Shown: positions 27,423-37,716 of the stretch, piece after piece
Numbering within the stretch: position 1 is the first letter of the stretch
How the letters are laid out: each line of letters begins with the position of its first letter
Assembly (NCBI GenBank): GCA_038025085.1
Contig: CM076152.1
Span: forward strand, 29,639,501 to 29,703,500
DNA length: 64,000 nucleotides
Direction: 5' to 3'
From: Tetragonia tetragonoides
Taxonomy: Eukaryota; Streptophyta; Magnoliopsida; Caryophyllales; Aizoaceae
The notes under the pieces: generated by a model
Seen by the model: only the letters and a program-made list of their open reading frames with translations
What the model was told of the DNA's origin: nothing
Databases searched by the model: none
Position numbers and translations under genes: made by a program

Positions 27423-29353
27423 TCATTTGGCAGCCCACCAATCTCTCATATACTCGTCCAATTGGGATCGAGTACCTTCCGCTTGCTCCGGAGGAATCAA
27501 AGTAATGGCCTGCTCATGTAAGACGGCTAGACGATTCACCCACTGCAAAAAAGTAACAATGAGTGTGAGTTCAGAAATATGTAATACGTAAAAAAAAAAT
27601 ATATTTTAGTTTAGTTAATCACTTACATAATCGCTGTTGGATCGTGGAGGAATCACAGGTGCTGCAGCGTCACGTATCAGCCGAGGGTGGGAGTGAAGGT
27701 AGTACCATGCGAGGTAGTCATCCGTACATGCTGTGGGATCTGACGTGGATGCCTGAAACCCATGGAGACCAAGAATGTAAAATCCCGGGAACATACGCCA
27801 AGCATCAGATGAGATGCGTTCGGGGAAGACAACCTTGTACGAACGACTGCTCCATGACCTGATCGCTTTGACTGGCCTAAAGATCGGGGTTGGGATACTC
27901 TGTACGTACCCGATTTGTCGTAAACAACGACCAGGCATGTACGGTTCGATAATATCCCGATACTGTAGCCACCCCATGAATACAGTCCTCGGTACAGATA
28001 CTGCCGGGTTAGAACCGTACGGCAGCCACACCACCTACGTAGAAATGTTGAAAGTTACGGTGAAGTAAAAAAACATAGCAAACGACGAAATAAATCATGA
28101 ACACCGATAACTAAATGACGTACCTCTGTCGCTCGCAGATGATCCAAGCGTCTACGTAAGGAGTCCAGTCGACCCATGTCCTTGCCCTCAGCCAGGGCAC
28201 TCCATACGGACGCACGGGGAGCCTCGTCGTCCCCGACAACCATCCGCTCCCGATGAGGTCGGAAGCAGGGAAAGTACTCGTATATCCATGCCTGCAGGAG
28301 AGTTAGGCATCCGCAGATGCCCTGAGAATCCCCGCGACTAGCTATACCGAGCTGACGATATAGGAAGGCGAGGGCAGCAGATCCCCAAGAGAAGTCATGC
28401 ACCGTATCGACACCGTCGTCCATCACCTCCATCACGCAGGAGGGTCTAATACGGTTACCACTCTTGTCGAAAAACAAGGTGGATCCAATAAGTAACCACA
28501 TCCAAGCTGTCGCCTGGATGTCATCTATTTGCTCACGGCAAAGCTCAAAAACCGACTCCGTGAGGACCGCACCGCCCTGCCAGTGGCTACACATCAGTTC
28601 TTCTGGGCTGACCCCGAGAACCTCCATGGCCGCCGTCTGCAGCTGCCCATCCCGTCCCTCATTGGAAACGAGCTCTCCGTCTACAGGAATCCGAAGAATA
28701 TGCCATACATCGTGCAACATGATCGTCATCTCTCCGAACGGCATGTGGAACGAGTTCGTATCCGGCTGCCACCTTTCCACGAATGCAGATATCAGGGGGA
28801 AGTCAATATGTCTGAACATAATGTCTGCCAGGTGTGATAACCCAGTCCCCTCGATCTGGGCCCTCATCTCGGCCGACATCTCCGCTCGCCACTGACTCAG
28901 TCGCTGACATACAGTCCATCGGTTCTGACACTTCAAGAGACCTCTCATCTCTCCATTCCACATACGAGACGCTACGTGGCCCAAAAAGCTTGGTATGACG
29001 CTATCATCCGCCGGCCCACCGGACACAGGCTCTGTAACAAGCCACGTAGTGTCGTCCTCCGCTCTAGATCGTTTGCCAGTACTGGACGACCCAGTACTAA
29101 CAAACCTACCGCCTCTGCCCTTCACCACGCGCCAATCTGAGGATAATTCGACGCCAATCTGATCATCGGACTGATCCCCGGAGTAGAACTCGCTAGTTGC
29201 GTAATCGTCTTGCTCAGCAGTCATCTCCCTCATCCGAACTGCCTCTCTCTGTCTCCGTACAGAGGCATCAATCCCGCGCGTCCTCGTGTGACGCGGTCCT
29301 GAACCAGCTAGTTCACTAAATAACCGAGGCACCGATTTACCGGCTCCTCCCAT
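27423..29353 (-). CDS. PMD (MAIN-like) protein of MULE E2
   Basis: Exons on minus 29353-28124, 28034-27627 and 27542-27423 join in phase to 585 residues. Exon borders match E1 and the last exon is the same length. The plant mobile domain core is clear: LSHLADIMFRHIDFPLISAF, then ERWQPDTNSFHMPFGEMTIM and HDVWHILRIPVDGEL. The tryptophan lost in E1 is present here. An upstream first exon at 30133-30063 (MSSASGSGGRGFDG...) resembles E1 exon 1, but its donor GGG|GTAAC gives a phase off by one, so the start at 29353 is safer. The gene faces the transposase in the position mudrB holds in MuDR. PMD function in transposition is unproven; a helper or DNA-binding role is inference. Confidence 0.85.
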
Positions 29354-29390
29354 CTATCATTTCACATTTTTAATTAATTAAACAATAATC

Positions 29391-29449
29391 AATAATAATA
29401 ATAATAATAATAATAACAATAAATAATAATAATAATAATAATAACAATA

Positions 29450-29487
<38 letters not shown>

Positions 29488-29489
29488 TA

Positions 29490-29527
<38 letters not shown>

Positions 29528-29536
29528 TAAACAATA

Positions 29537-29568
<32 letters not shown>

Positions 29569-29586
29569 TAAATAATAATAATAATA

Positions 29587-29624
<38 letters not shown>

Positions 29625-29668
29625 TAAATAATAATAATAAATAATAATAATAATAATAATAAATAATT
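29391..29668. repeat. (TAA)n tract in the E2 PMD leader or intron 1
   Basis: About 278 bp of TAA units (TTA on minus) with periodic CAA variants such as AATAACAATAAATAAT. It lies between exon 2 and the palindrome array, as in E1. Confidence 0.95.
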
Positions 29669-29698
29669 TTTTTTTGTGTCGGTCGTCTGGTCTCAGAC

Positions 29699-29915
29699 GA
29701 CTCACCCAAGGGTGAGTCGTCGGCCGATCTCGACTCACCCTTGGGTGAGTCGCCCCAGACCGGCGACTCACCCAAGGGTGAGTCGTCTGCCTGTCTCGAC
29801 TCACCCAAGGGTGAGTCGTCTGCGACAGACGACTACCCTTGGGCGAGTCGAGATCGGCAGACGACTCACCCTTGGGTGAGTCGCCCGTCTCAGGCGACTC
29901 ACCCAAGGGTGAGTC
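29699..29915. repeat. E2 right palindrome array, seven units at 33-bp period
   Basis: Units start at 29699, 29732, 29765, 29798, 29831, 29863 and 29896. The single 32-bp step follows a 1-bp deletion inside unit 5. Six units are exactly GACTCACCC(TT or AA)GGGTGAGTC. The central TT/AA gives each unit a direction, and both directions occur. Confidence 0.96.
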
Positions 29916-30259
29916 GAGATCGGCAGATGATCGACGCAAAAAAAAAAAAAAAAACACAACTTCAATTCATAACTTCACGATTCAATTCAAGGCAAAAAAT
30001 ATTCAATTCAAGGCAAAAAAAATTCAATTCAAACAAAAAAAAAAAAAATTTCGAAAAGTTACCCCCCGCGCCGTCGGTCGCCGCCTCCCTCGCCGTCGAA
30101 ACCTCTGCCGCCGCTGCCGCTAGCACTTGACATGGTCGTGGTGGTGGTGGTGGTGGTGGTTGCCGGTGTGATGGTGTGGTGGTGAGGATGAGTGAGTGAG
30201 GAAGAGAGGATGAGTGAGAGTGGATGAGTGAGAGTGAGTGAGGAAGAGGGGTGGGTGAG

Positions 30260-30318
30260 GGTAAAATTGGAAAGGGGGGGCGGTAGCTAGTAAAAAGGGG
30301 CGGTATTTAGCAATTCAC
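30260..30318 (-). repeat. E2 right terminal inverted repeat (PMD side)
   Basis: Read inward it starts GTGAATTGCTAAATACCGCC and includes CTAGCTACCGCC and CCAATTTTAC. It pairs with 23895-23959. Confidence 0.8.
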
Positions 30319-30906
30319 TTATTTATAGGAGCAATTGAAGCAATTGCACATGGACCAATTTTAAGGGGCAAAAGGCCCAAAACTAAAACCCACGTTAACA
30401 AACTTAACCAAAAAAACCCAAGTTAACACAAAAAAGAATTGATTCTTACGTTTACTTTCACAGAAAAAGAGACGGTAAACGGGAGAAAGTCTTCACCCAC
30501 TTCTTCATTTTTTCTAGACTTAACTAATCTTTAAATGTATATTGCACTAGACTTTGTGCCTCACCCGAACTCAAAAACAAATAAAAAAAATAGAGGTGTT
30601 GGGTACATTAGGTTCGAGGTTCAAATCGTCATTCACATATGTATATATATTGTACTGGTCTTTGTGCTGCATCCGAAACCAAAAAAAATATTAATATTTT
30701 GTATGACGAGCAAAAAAAGAATAAAAAAAATACTCTGTAACCACGTTAAATCGATCTCAAGCTCATCGTTTACAAGATCAACACCAAAAACCCAAACCTG
30801 CACGACACCGTTTCTTCACCTCAATCATATCGTACTCACCCTTTTTCTCTCTCCTCTTTTTCTCCCTCAGTCTCATCCATCATCATCTTTTTCTTTTCTC
30901 TCTTCT
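30319..30906 (+). pseudogene. Duplicated lipase 5' flank (copy B, left part)
   Basis: It resembles 49650-50520 upstream of the intact lipase gene. Shared phrases in order are ATAGGAGCAATTG, CACGTTAACAAA, GGTAAA(C/G)..GAGAAAGTC, CTCAAGCTCATCGTT, ACACCAAAAACCCAAAC and CACCGTTTCTTC. No coding exon is kept. The copy is cut by the LTR element at 30907. Confidence 0.65.
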
Positions 30907-31653
30907 TGTTGAGGTAACGCCCCAAATACCAAATAGTATTATTAAGTTGTGTTTTATTTTATTTAAGTTTGTAAAGAAATAAAATAAAACAAAAGAAAAG
31001 AAAAACAAAAGAAAAAGAAAAGAAGTCAAAAGGTTGGGAAAACAAAAGGTCTTAGCCTTTTGGTTTTCTTTAGTATTGAAAGAAGATAGTTGATGATTGG
31101 AAATAATAATAAAAAAAAAAAAAAAAAAAACCTTTGATTGACTATAAAAGAACAGCCGTAGCAAACAAAATGAGGACGGTATGTGAGAGAGAGCCGAAAC
31201 AAACCAAAAGAAGAGTGAGAGCCAAGTGAGTGAGAGACAAACAAAGAGTGAGAGAAATAGAGTATTTCTCCAAAGAGGTTTGTTCCAGTTCACGGTTGAT
31301 TCGGCTTGTTCGGGTGAAGGTAATCGGAGTATTCGGATCGGTCATCGACAGGTACTTGTGGGTGTATCTTTGGTTTTGTGGGAGTACCAAATTGAGTTAG
31401 AGTTTGTCAATTTGTACTAGTACCAAAGATAGTTTGTTTACTTGTTGCTTGATCTTGTGATTGTTGCCGATTGTACTCTTGATTATCATAGTGGATTATT
31501 GTTTAGTGCGTGGAGATCCGCACCGTGGTTTTTCCCCTAATTGAGAGGGGTTTTCCACGTAAAATTGTTTGTGTTGTTTTTGGGTTCTTGCACTTTATTT
31601 TTCCGTTTATCTGTTGTTGTGATTGTGGGTAAATACCGTAATTTTTCCCAACA
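30907..31653 (+). repeat. 5' LTR of the gag-only element
   Basis: 747 bp, TG..CA ends, with a poly-A run at 31110-31130. Confidence 0.9.
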
Positions 31654-31737
31654 GTGGTATCAGAGCTTTTGGTTGTAGGATCGATGGTGGGAAAATTACT
31701 GTATTTGTTGAAGGAGGAATTATTTTGTGCAAGTAAC

Positions 31738-33087
31738 ATGCCTAGTAGTGTGCCCAAATTTGAAATCCCTTTGTTTGATGGTAAAATTAATTTTACTGTG
31801 TGGAAGAGTACGGTTGAGGATTTGTTGGTTTAACAAAATTTAGATGAGGCTTTAGATGAGACAAAGCCTAGTGAGGTGACCGATGCCCAATGGACATCGA
31901 AAAAGAAGAAAGCTGTCAGTACTATTAGATTAGCTATGGCTCCGGAGATTAAGTATAATTACTTGACTGAGACAGATCCAAAGAAGTTGTTGGATAAGCT
32001 CCAGAGTGTATATGCATCAAAGTCACTGACTAACAAGCTTTGTTTGAGATATGAGTTGTACCAGCTAAAGATGGAGCAAGGTACAGCGTTGCAGGACCAC
32101 ATTAACAGTTTTAACCAGCTAGTATGTCAGTTGAGAAATGCAGATGAGAAGATCTCCGATTAGGAGGAGGCATTGTTATTGTTGGCTTCACTACCTAAGT
32201 CCTACAAGCCAATTGTGCAGACATTACTTGTAGGGAGGACAGAGATTACACTAGATGAAGCAATGACAGTGTTGAGAGAAAATGATCGGATGATGTTGCA
32301 GGTTGATGGTATCTCTTCAAGTGATGGAGGAGATAGAGTACTAGCTGCGGAGGTGTCCGAAAGAGGGAGGAATCATGAGAGAAGAGGAGGTGGCCCGAGA
32401 AGTAGATCGAAGTCGCGCGCGAGAGACTTTAGTAACATAGAGTGTTACTATTGTGGTGAGAAGGGTCATATTCAGAGTCGTTGCCCAAAAATGAGAGATG
32501 ATTTGAAGAGTTTCAAGCAGCTGCAAGAGAAGATGGGTAAGACCAAAATTGATGATGATAGCGGTTCCTCTAATGTAATTATGTCTTGTGATGGTAATAA
32601 GGAGTTGTTCTTGGCTAGTAACAATGAGGGGAAGGAAAGCCAAGAGAGTTGGGTGTTGGACTCCGGCTCTTCGGTTCACATTTGTAGAGACCATGCTATG
32701 TTTGATACTTTGTGCCAAGATGGTGAGTATGGTGACATCAACATGGGGAGTGGTAAGTTGAAGGTGAAAGGGATGGGTAGCATCCGAATTGAGCTCCATG
32801 GTGGTGTGACTAGAACCTTCCACAATGTGAGGTATGTACCCGATGCTCGTGTTAACGTGATTTCGTTGGGTGAGTTGACATCGCAAGGGTGTAGATACAC
32901 TGGTACGGGAAGGTGGTGCAAAGTGTATCGTGGTGCTACTTTGATTGTGCAAGGAAAGAAGGCGGAGAACAACTTGTGTTATGTTGAGGGTCATTGCGTA
33001 GGGAGGAGCAAGACCGTGAAGAAGAAGGTTCGTTTCTTGGACAAGGTGGAAGTATTTGGTGATTTGGGTCGAGGGAGGATTTGTTGA
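31738..33087 (+). pseudogene. Copia-type gag with protease stub, two stop codons
   Basis: Starts near ATGCCTAGTAGTGTG (31738). The UBN2-type gag body continues to a CCHC zinc knuckle CYYCGEKGHIQSRC near 32441, a protease motif WVLDSGSSVHIC near 32650, and a GAG-pre-integrase-like tail. A TAA near 31831 and a TAG at 32161-32163 interrupt one otherwise continuous frame. The frame runs into the 3' LTR. Gag packages RNA; this copy cannot make a full product. Confidence 0.85.
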
Positions 33088-33810
33088 GGTAACGTCCCAA
33101 ATACCAAATAGTATTATTAAGTTGTGTTTTATTTTATTTAAGTTTGTAAAGAAATAAAGAAAAACAAAAGAAAAATAAAAGAAGTCAAAAGGTTGGGAAA
33201 ACAAAAGGTCTTAGCCTTTTGGTTTTCTTTAGTATTGAAAGAAGATAGTTGATGATTGGAAATAATAAAAAAAAAAAACAAAAAAAACCTTTGATTGACT
33301 ATAAAAGAACAGCCGTAGCAAACAAAATGAGGACGGTATGTGAGAGAGAGCCGAAACAAACCAAAAGAAGAGTGAGAGCCAAGTGAGTGAGAGACAAACA
33401 AAGAGTGAGAGAAATAGAGTATTTCTCCAAAGAGGTTTGTTCCAGTTCACGGTTGATTCGGCTTGTTCGGGTGAAGGTAATCGGAGTATTCGGATCGGTC
33501 ATCAACAGGTACTTGTGGGTGTATCTTTGGTTTTGTGGGAGTACCAAATTGAGTTAGAGTTTGTCAATTTGTACTAGTACCAAAGATAGTTTGTTTACTT
33601 GTTGCTTGATCTTGTGATTGTTGCCGATTGTACTCTTGATTATCATAGTGGATTATTGTTTAGTGCGTGGAGATCCGCACCGTGGTTTTTCCCCTAATTG
33701 AGAGGGGTTTTCCACGTAAAATTGTTTGTGTTGTTTTTGGGTTCTTGCACTTTATTTTTTCGTTTATCTGTTGTTGTGATTGTGGATAAATACCGTAGTT
33801 TTCCCCAACA
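33082..33810 (+). repeat. 3' LTR of the gag-only element
   Basis: 729 bp, nearly identical to 30907-31653. Confidence 0.9.
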
Positions 33811-33990
33811 CTCCTTTAGTGTTCGATTCCCACAAACGACTCAAGGTAATTAATTATTAATCAGATCGAATTTTGTATTATTATTCTTGTTATTGTTGTT
33901 TTTTACATAGATTAGTTTGTGAATTGGGGAAATTGATCAAGTATTTGTTGGTTAGAAATAAATAATTGAGTTTGGGGAGCAATTGAACAC
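33811..33990 (+). pseudogene. Duplicated lipase leader (copy B, right part)
   Basis: It continues copy B after the LTR element. GTTCGA(T/C)TCCCAC, GGTAATTAATTATTAATCAG, ATTAGTTTGTGAATTGGGG and AATTGAGTTTGGGGAGCA all recur at 50597-50760. The copy ends before exon 1. Confidence 0.8.
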
Positions 33991-34734
33991 GAAAGGAGAA
34001 AGAAACAGGCCAGGGGGCAGACCTTTTGAAGGGCGGGTAGGGGCGTGACCCCCAACCCAATACATTAACAGTATAGGTTGAGTAAAAATAAAAGCCCAAC
34101 TAGTTTGCCAATCGGCATATGCCATACCATGAAGCTACTGAGAAATGAAAAATGCGGAATCTTTTTACCCCCAAACCTTTTACTCTCTCTTTTTCCCTAC
34201 TTTTCTCTTAACTTAACTTGTGTCAGATTGTTCTGCAGTAAGCACCAATAAGCATCAGATCAGTTTAACTTGTGTCAAATGTCACCTTATTTTGACTTTT
34301 GATTGATGATAAAATTATACGAAGGAAACTTACGAAGCCACTTTGAACACTTGATATATTAAGGGAGTTCAAGTTTTTTATTAAGGATAGTTTCTGGGCA
34401 CGTACTATGTTTATAAAAAGTTATTGCCAAAAAGTTTGGATTGTGTCCCGGCCAATTCCCAAAGCATTTAAAAAGGAAACGTACAATTTAAAACACATTT
34501 TTGAGGGATAAAGTTTCTTCACTTTGTCATATTTGTCTATCGTCCTAGCTAGAGACTAGAGTATGCATGTAGCCTCCAGGTGATGTTTGGTTATAATTAG
34601 TTGGCTTGGTTAAGAATTTTATTTATACAATATATTGTTCAGTCGTATGACAATTCGGATTGTTATGTGACTAAAAGCATTTTGATGAGAATCCAATGTT
34701 TGGAATGATAATAGCATTTTAATTGTTATAAAAC
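33991..34734. other. Unrecognised AT-rich spacer
   Basis: I see no coding region, RNA gene or element border here. Confidence 0.4.
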
Positions 34735-35060
34735 AGTATATTTTAACATGAAACATTCATTGGCAAGAAATGTGTTTGAAATGACATTTGGCTTATTGAA
34801 TTGTTGTTGGGGTATACTTAGAAATCCTTCTTGCTTATTACCATGTAGATGCACATGTCGATTTAATACTAGCATGTTGTTGTTTACATAATCTCATTCG
34901 ATAAAAGATGAGTTATGACCCGTACGAACAACAATTGGATGATTTTATGTAACAAGAACGACATAATGAAAATGTAACAGATTCCATAGAATCATCCCAA
35001 CAATGGACGCTAGGGAGAGACAAACTACTCAGGATATGTAGGATGTTTGGTCCGCTAGAA
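34735..35060 (+). pseudogene. C-terminal remnant of a PIF/Harbinger transposase
   Basis: Across frames this reads MKHSLARNVFEMTFGLLNCCW, GILRNPS, then DPYEQQLDDFM and SSQQWTLGRDKLLRI. That is the C-terminal part of the DDE_Tnp_4 transposase (the RHSLARNVIERTFG region). Frame changes and stops show it is dead. The catalytic part is absent. It is followed by the MYB-like gene that normally partners it. Confidence 0.7.
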
Positions 35061-35319
35061 TATGCAATGTTTGAATCATTTTTTTTACTCTTTGGGTATT
35101 GATGGAATGGTTTTTCTTTATTAGTGTTTAGTTGGTTTTAGTATACTAATCCCCCATCATTATACATGTTTTATTTGGCGATCATTCTTTTTTTGTTTTA
35201 ATGTTTGAGACTCAATTATGTATGTTTAGCTTGAAATGGGAAAATTAAAACTTCTTATATGTGATTTACACTCTTTTCCAATTTTATATGTTGTTTTGGT
35301 TTTTATTGTATTGAGTAGA

Positions 35320-36480
35320 TGACTGAGTTGAAGAGTATAAAAGTAAGCAGGGTAATAAAATTCGAAAAAGAGAAAGGAGAATATGGACGACTGAAGAGGA
35401 AAGTGTATTTATTGACATTCTTCTTGAAATGAATGATTCTAATCAGAAAGTAGATACGCGTCACAAGTCATTAGGTTACCTTTCACATATGGATAAAGAA
35501 ATAGAAAAAAACTACCAAACGCCAACTTGAAAGTTGATCTGCACATTAAATCAAAAGTGAAGAACTGGAAGAAATAATTGTCATGTATCATAGAGCTTCA
35601 AATGTATGGTAGCGGCTTTGGTTGGGATGACGAGAAAAATATGGTAAAAAGAGATGAAGTTATATTCATAGAGTGGGCCAAGGTATCATTCGCATTTGTT
35701 TTACGTTTTTTTTTTTTTTTTTTGTTATTGTATATCTTTTGTTTTTTCTCCGCCTGCTAATGATTATACTTTGTTTTGTTTGTGTTTTGTTGTTTTGGTA
35801 GAGTCGTGATGGAGCCGTTGTTTTATTCAATAAGCTCAATATACACTATGACAAGTCGTGTGTCATTTATGTATAGGATTTGGCAAAAGGTCCAAGGGAG
35901 CAATCAAACATGGACAATAGTAATCAATCTACTCGGAATGAGACAGAAGGTGGTAGCCAAGTGGTTGGTGGATGAATAAGCTTCTCAAACTTAATGCACC
36001 CACTAAAGCATCTAGGCTTAAAGGATGGGGTTTCATGGAACCCACTTGGGTGTTTATTATTATTATTATTATTATTATTTATTTTTTATTTTTATATTTA
36101 AATTTTCCTTTGTAAATTATATAAAATTTGTGTAATATTTAAACTCATTTCTAGATCCGCCACTAAAAGCGCCCCTAGTATTTCTAGACAATTTTACGAG
36201 AGAAAGTCTATGGAATCTGATCGTATGGAATTGAATTTCACTAAGATATCTAAAACTCTTTCAAGCTGGTTGGAAGCTAAAAAAGGAAAATGCATCAGCG
36301 ATGAATGATATTAAAAAGGCTTTTATGCATCGGGTTGAAGTGCAAGACGAAACCACTGATATGAGAAAACAGTTATTCAAAGTTCTAGAAACAATTAATG
36401 GTCTTTCTCCCGAGCAAGTTGTGAAGGCCAATCGTGTCATTGGAAAGAGGCTGCAAAAATGGATTTTTTTTCTTTAATAC
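35320..36480 (+). pseudogene. MYB/SANT-like second gene of a PIF/Harbinger element, decayed
   Basis: RRIWTTEEESVFIDILLEMN near 35375 is the start of a Myb_DNA-bind_3 domain, the type carried by the accessory protein of PIF/Harbinger elements. After a poly-T run at 35708-35724, exon-like pieces follow: SWDGAVVLFNKLNIHYDKSC near 35810, and a C-terminal helix region NDIKKAFMHRVEVQDETTDM near 36310. Stops and frame changes occur throughout. In active elements this protein helps the transposase bind its ends. Confidence 0.65.
36056..36080. repeat. Short TTA tract
   Basis: About eight TTA units inside the decayed MYB-like gene. Confidence 0.8.
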
Positions 36481-36984
36481 ATGCTTACATAAAAGTGTTT
36501 GTTGACAAGAGATCAACGATGATAATTAGTAGGTAGTTACATAATTTATATCAATATAGTTGATAGAGAACAAAGTTTTTTTACATCTTAGTGTGATTTG
36601 GGAGATTTTGGACCAAATATTGCGGTTATGGATAGAGAACTATATTTTCTGTTTTCTGTATGCTGTTCGCTGTTGTATTTCCAGTTCTGGTTGTTGTTTT
36701 CTCTTTTCTACATGTTGTTTCCTGGAATATTTTCAGTTTATGGTTGATGTTTTTCTGCTTTCTGTATTCATATTTGCGTTTTCTGGTTGCTATTATCTTT
36801 TCTGAGTGTAATGTTGTTTGTTGTATGCGTATTTGTTGTTTTCTTTTTTTACTGTTTTCTGTATATTTGGATGGATAAGCTTTGTTTCTCAATACATATG
36901 CAGAGAAGCTTGGGAATTGGGGCTGTATTTTCAGTTTTGGTGTCTGTTTTCTCTTTTCTGTATGCTGTTATCGGTTGTATTTTA

Positions 36985-37211
36985 GGGCCCGTTCGGGGTG
37001 GTTGTGAGTTGCAAGTTTCTGGTTTTCAAATTTTTTTATCTACTTATAGAAATTATGTTTGGAGCTGAAATTTTTTCCCATTATAGTTGTCTACTCTATT
37101 TTTGAAACTGACAACTGAAAATTGGAAACCAAAAATTGTGGTTTCCAAAATCTGGTTTTTAGTTTTAAAAAAACTGAAAACTGAAAACTCAAAACCACCC
37201 CAAACAGGCCC
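36985..37211. mobile_element. Tourist-like MITE, 227 bp
   Basis: Inverted ends GGGCCCGTTCGGGGTGG and GGGCCTGTTTGGGGTGG (right, reverse-complemented), extending further with mismatches. TTA flanks both sides (36982-36984, 37212-37214). Confidence 0.85.
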
Positions 37212-37214
37212 TTA

Positions 37215-37713
37215 AGTTTTCGATTGTTGTTTTCTATTTTTTTCTATGCGTATTTGCTCTTTCTGGCTGTTGTTATCTTTTTTGAGTGTAATGTTGTTTT
37301 TTTGTTTGCTTTATGCGTATTTGCTAGTGTTTGTTGTTTCCTGTATATTCGGATGGATAAGCTTTGTTTCTCAATATAGATGCAAAAAAAGCTTTGGAAA
37401 TTGGGGCTGTATAGTTGTGGGTGTTATATTTTCTTTTTGTAAGTGTATTTGTTGTTCTCTTTTCTATAGTAATGTTGTTTGTATACTGCATGCGCATTTG
37501 GTGGTTGGTGGTTGTTGGTTGTCGTTTTCTGTTTTCTGTATATTCGGATGGATTGCCGTTGTTTCTCAATACAGATGCAGTAAACTTTTGGAATTGGGGT
37601 TGTGGGTGGGGTGTTTCTTTTTGAGACACTGATGGAAATTAGTTGTTGTTATCTCACATGGAAGAAAAAAACAGTTGTTATAGAGGAAATTCTTACTTTA
37701 GCTAGTAATAAAT
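37215..37713. other. T-rich spacer with diverged internal repeats
   Basis: Phrases such as GGATGGATAAGCTTTGTTTC and TGCATGCGCATTTG-like words recur between 36600 and 37600, suggesting old local duplications. No gene was recognised. Confidence 0.4.
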
Positions 37714-37716
37714 TTA

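Larger units (their letters stand above)
23895..30318. mobile_element. MULE E2: transposase-OTU fusion plus PMD gene
   Basis: A 6.4-kb element with the same plan as E1 but inverted. The left (transposase) end starts GGGTGTTACTAAATGCCGCC; the right (PMD) end reverse-complemented starts GTGAATTGCTAAATACCGCC. Both genes read as open. Palindrome arrays lie in both first introns, each next to a TTA tract. Flanks share TTATT but a full 9-bp duplication is not clear. With an open transposase and matching ends this is the better candidate for an active copy. Confidence 0.85.
30907..33810 (+). mobile_element. Gag-only LTR retrotransposon (TR-GAG type, copia-related)
   Basis: LTRs 30907-31653 and 33082-33810 both start TGTTGAGGTAACG and end CCCAACA and are nearly identical apart from A-run length and a few substitutions. 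A primer site TGGTATCAGAGC (initiator Met tRNA) lies at 31655-31666 and a purine tract GAGGGAGGA at 33071-33079. Flanks CTTCT and CTCCT fit a 5-bp duplication with one mismatch. The interior (about 1.4 kb) carries only gag and the start of protease; integrase and reverse transcriptase are absent. It must rely on a full-length relative to move. Confidence 0.88.

Noticed and set aside
29370..29957. Open frames rich in Ile/Tyr/Leu with Gly-Glu-Ser repeats
   Set aside because: They come from translating the TAA tract and the palindrome array. Repeated ESP/GES words reflect the 33-bp unit, which is a whole number of codons.
32341..33204. Long minus-strand open frame opposite the gag pseudogene
   Set aside because: It is the antisense shadow of gag and LTR sequence with no domain of its own.
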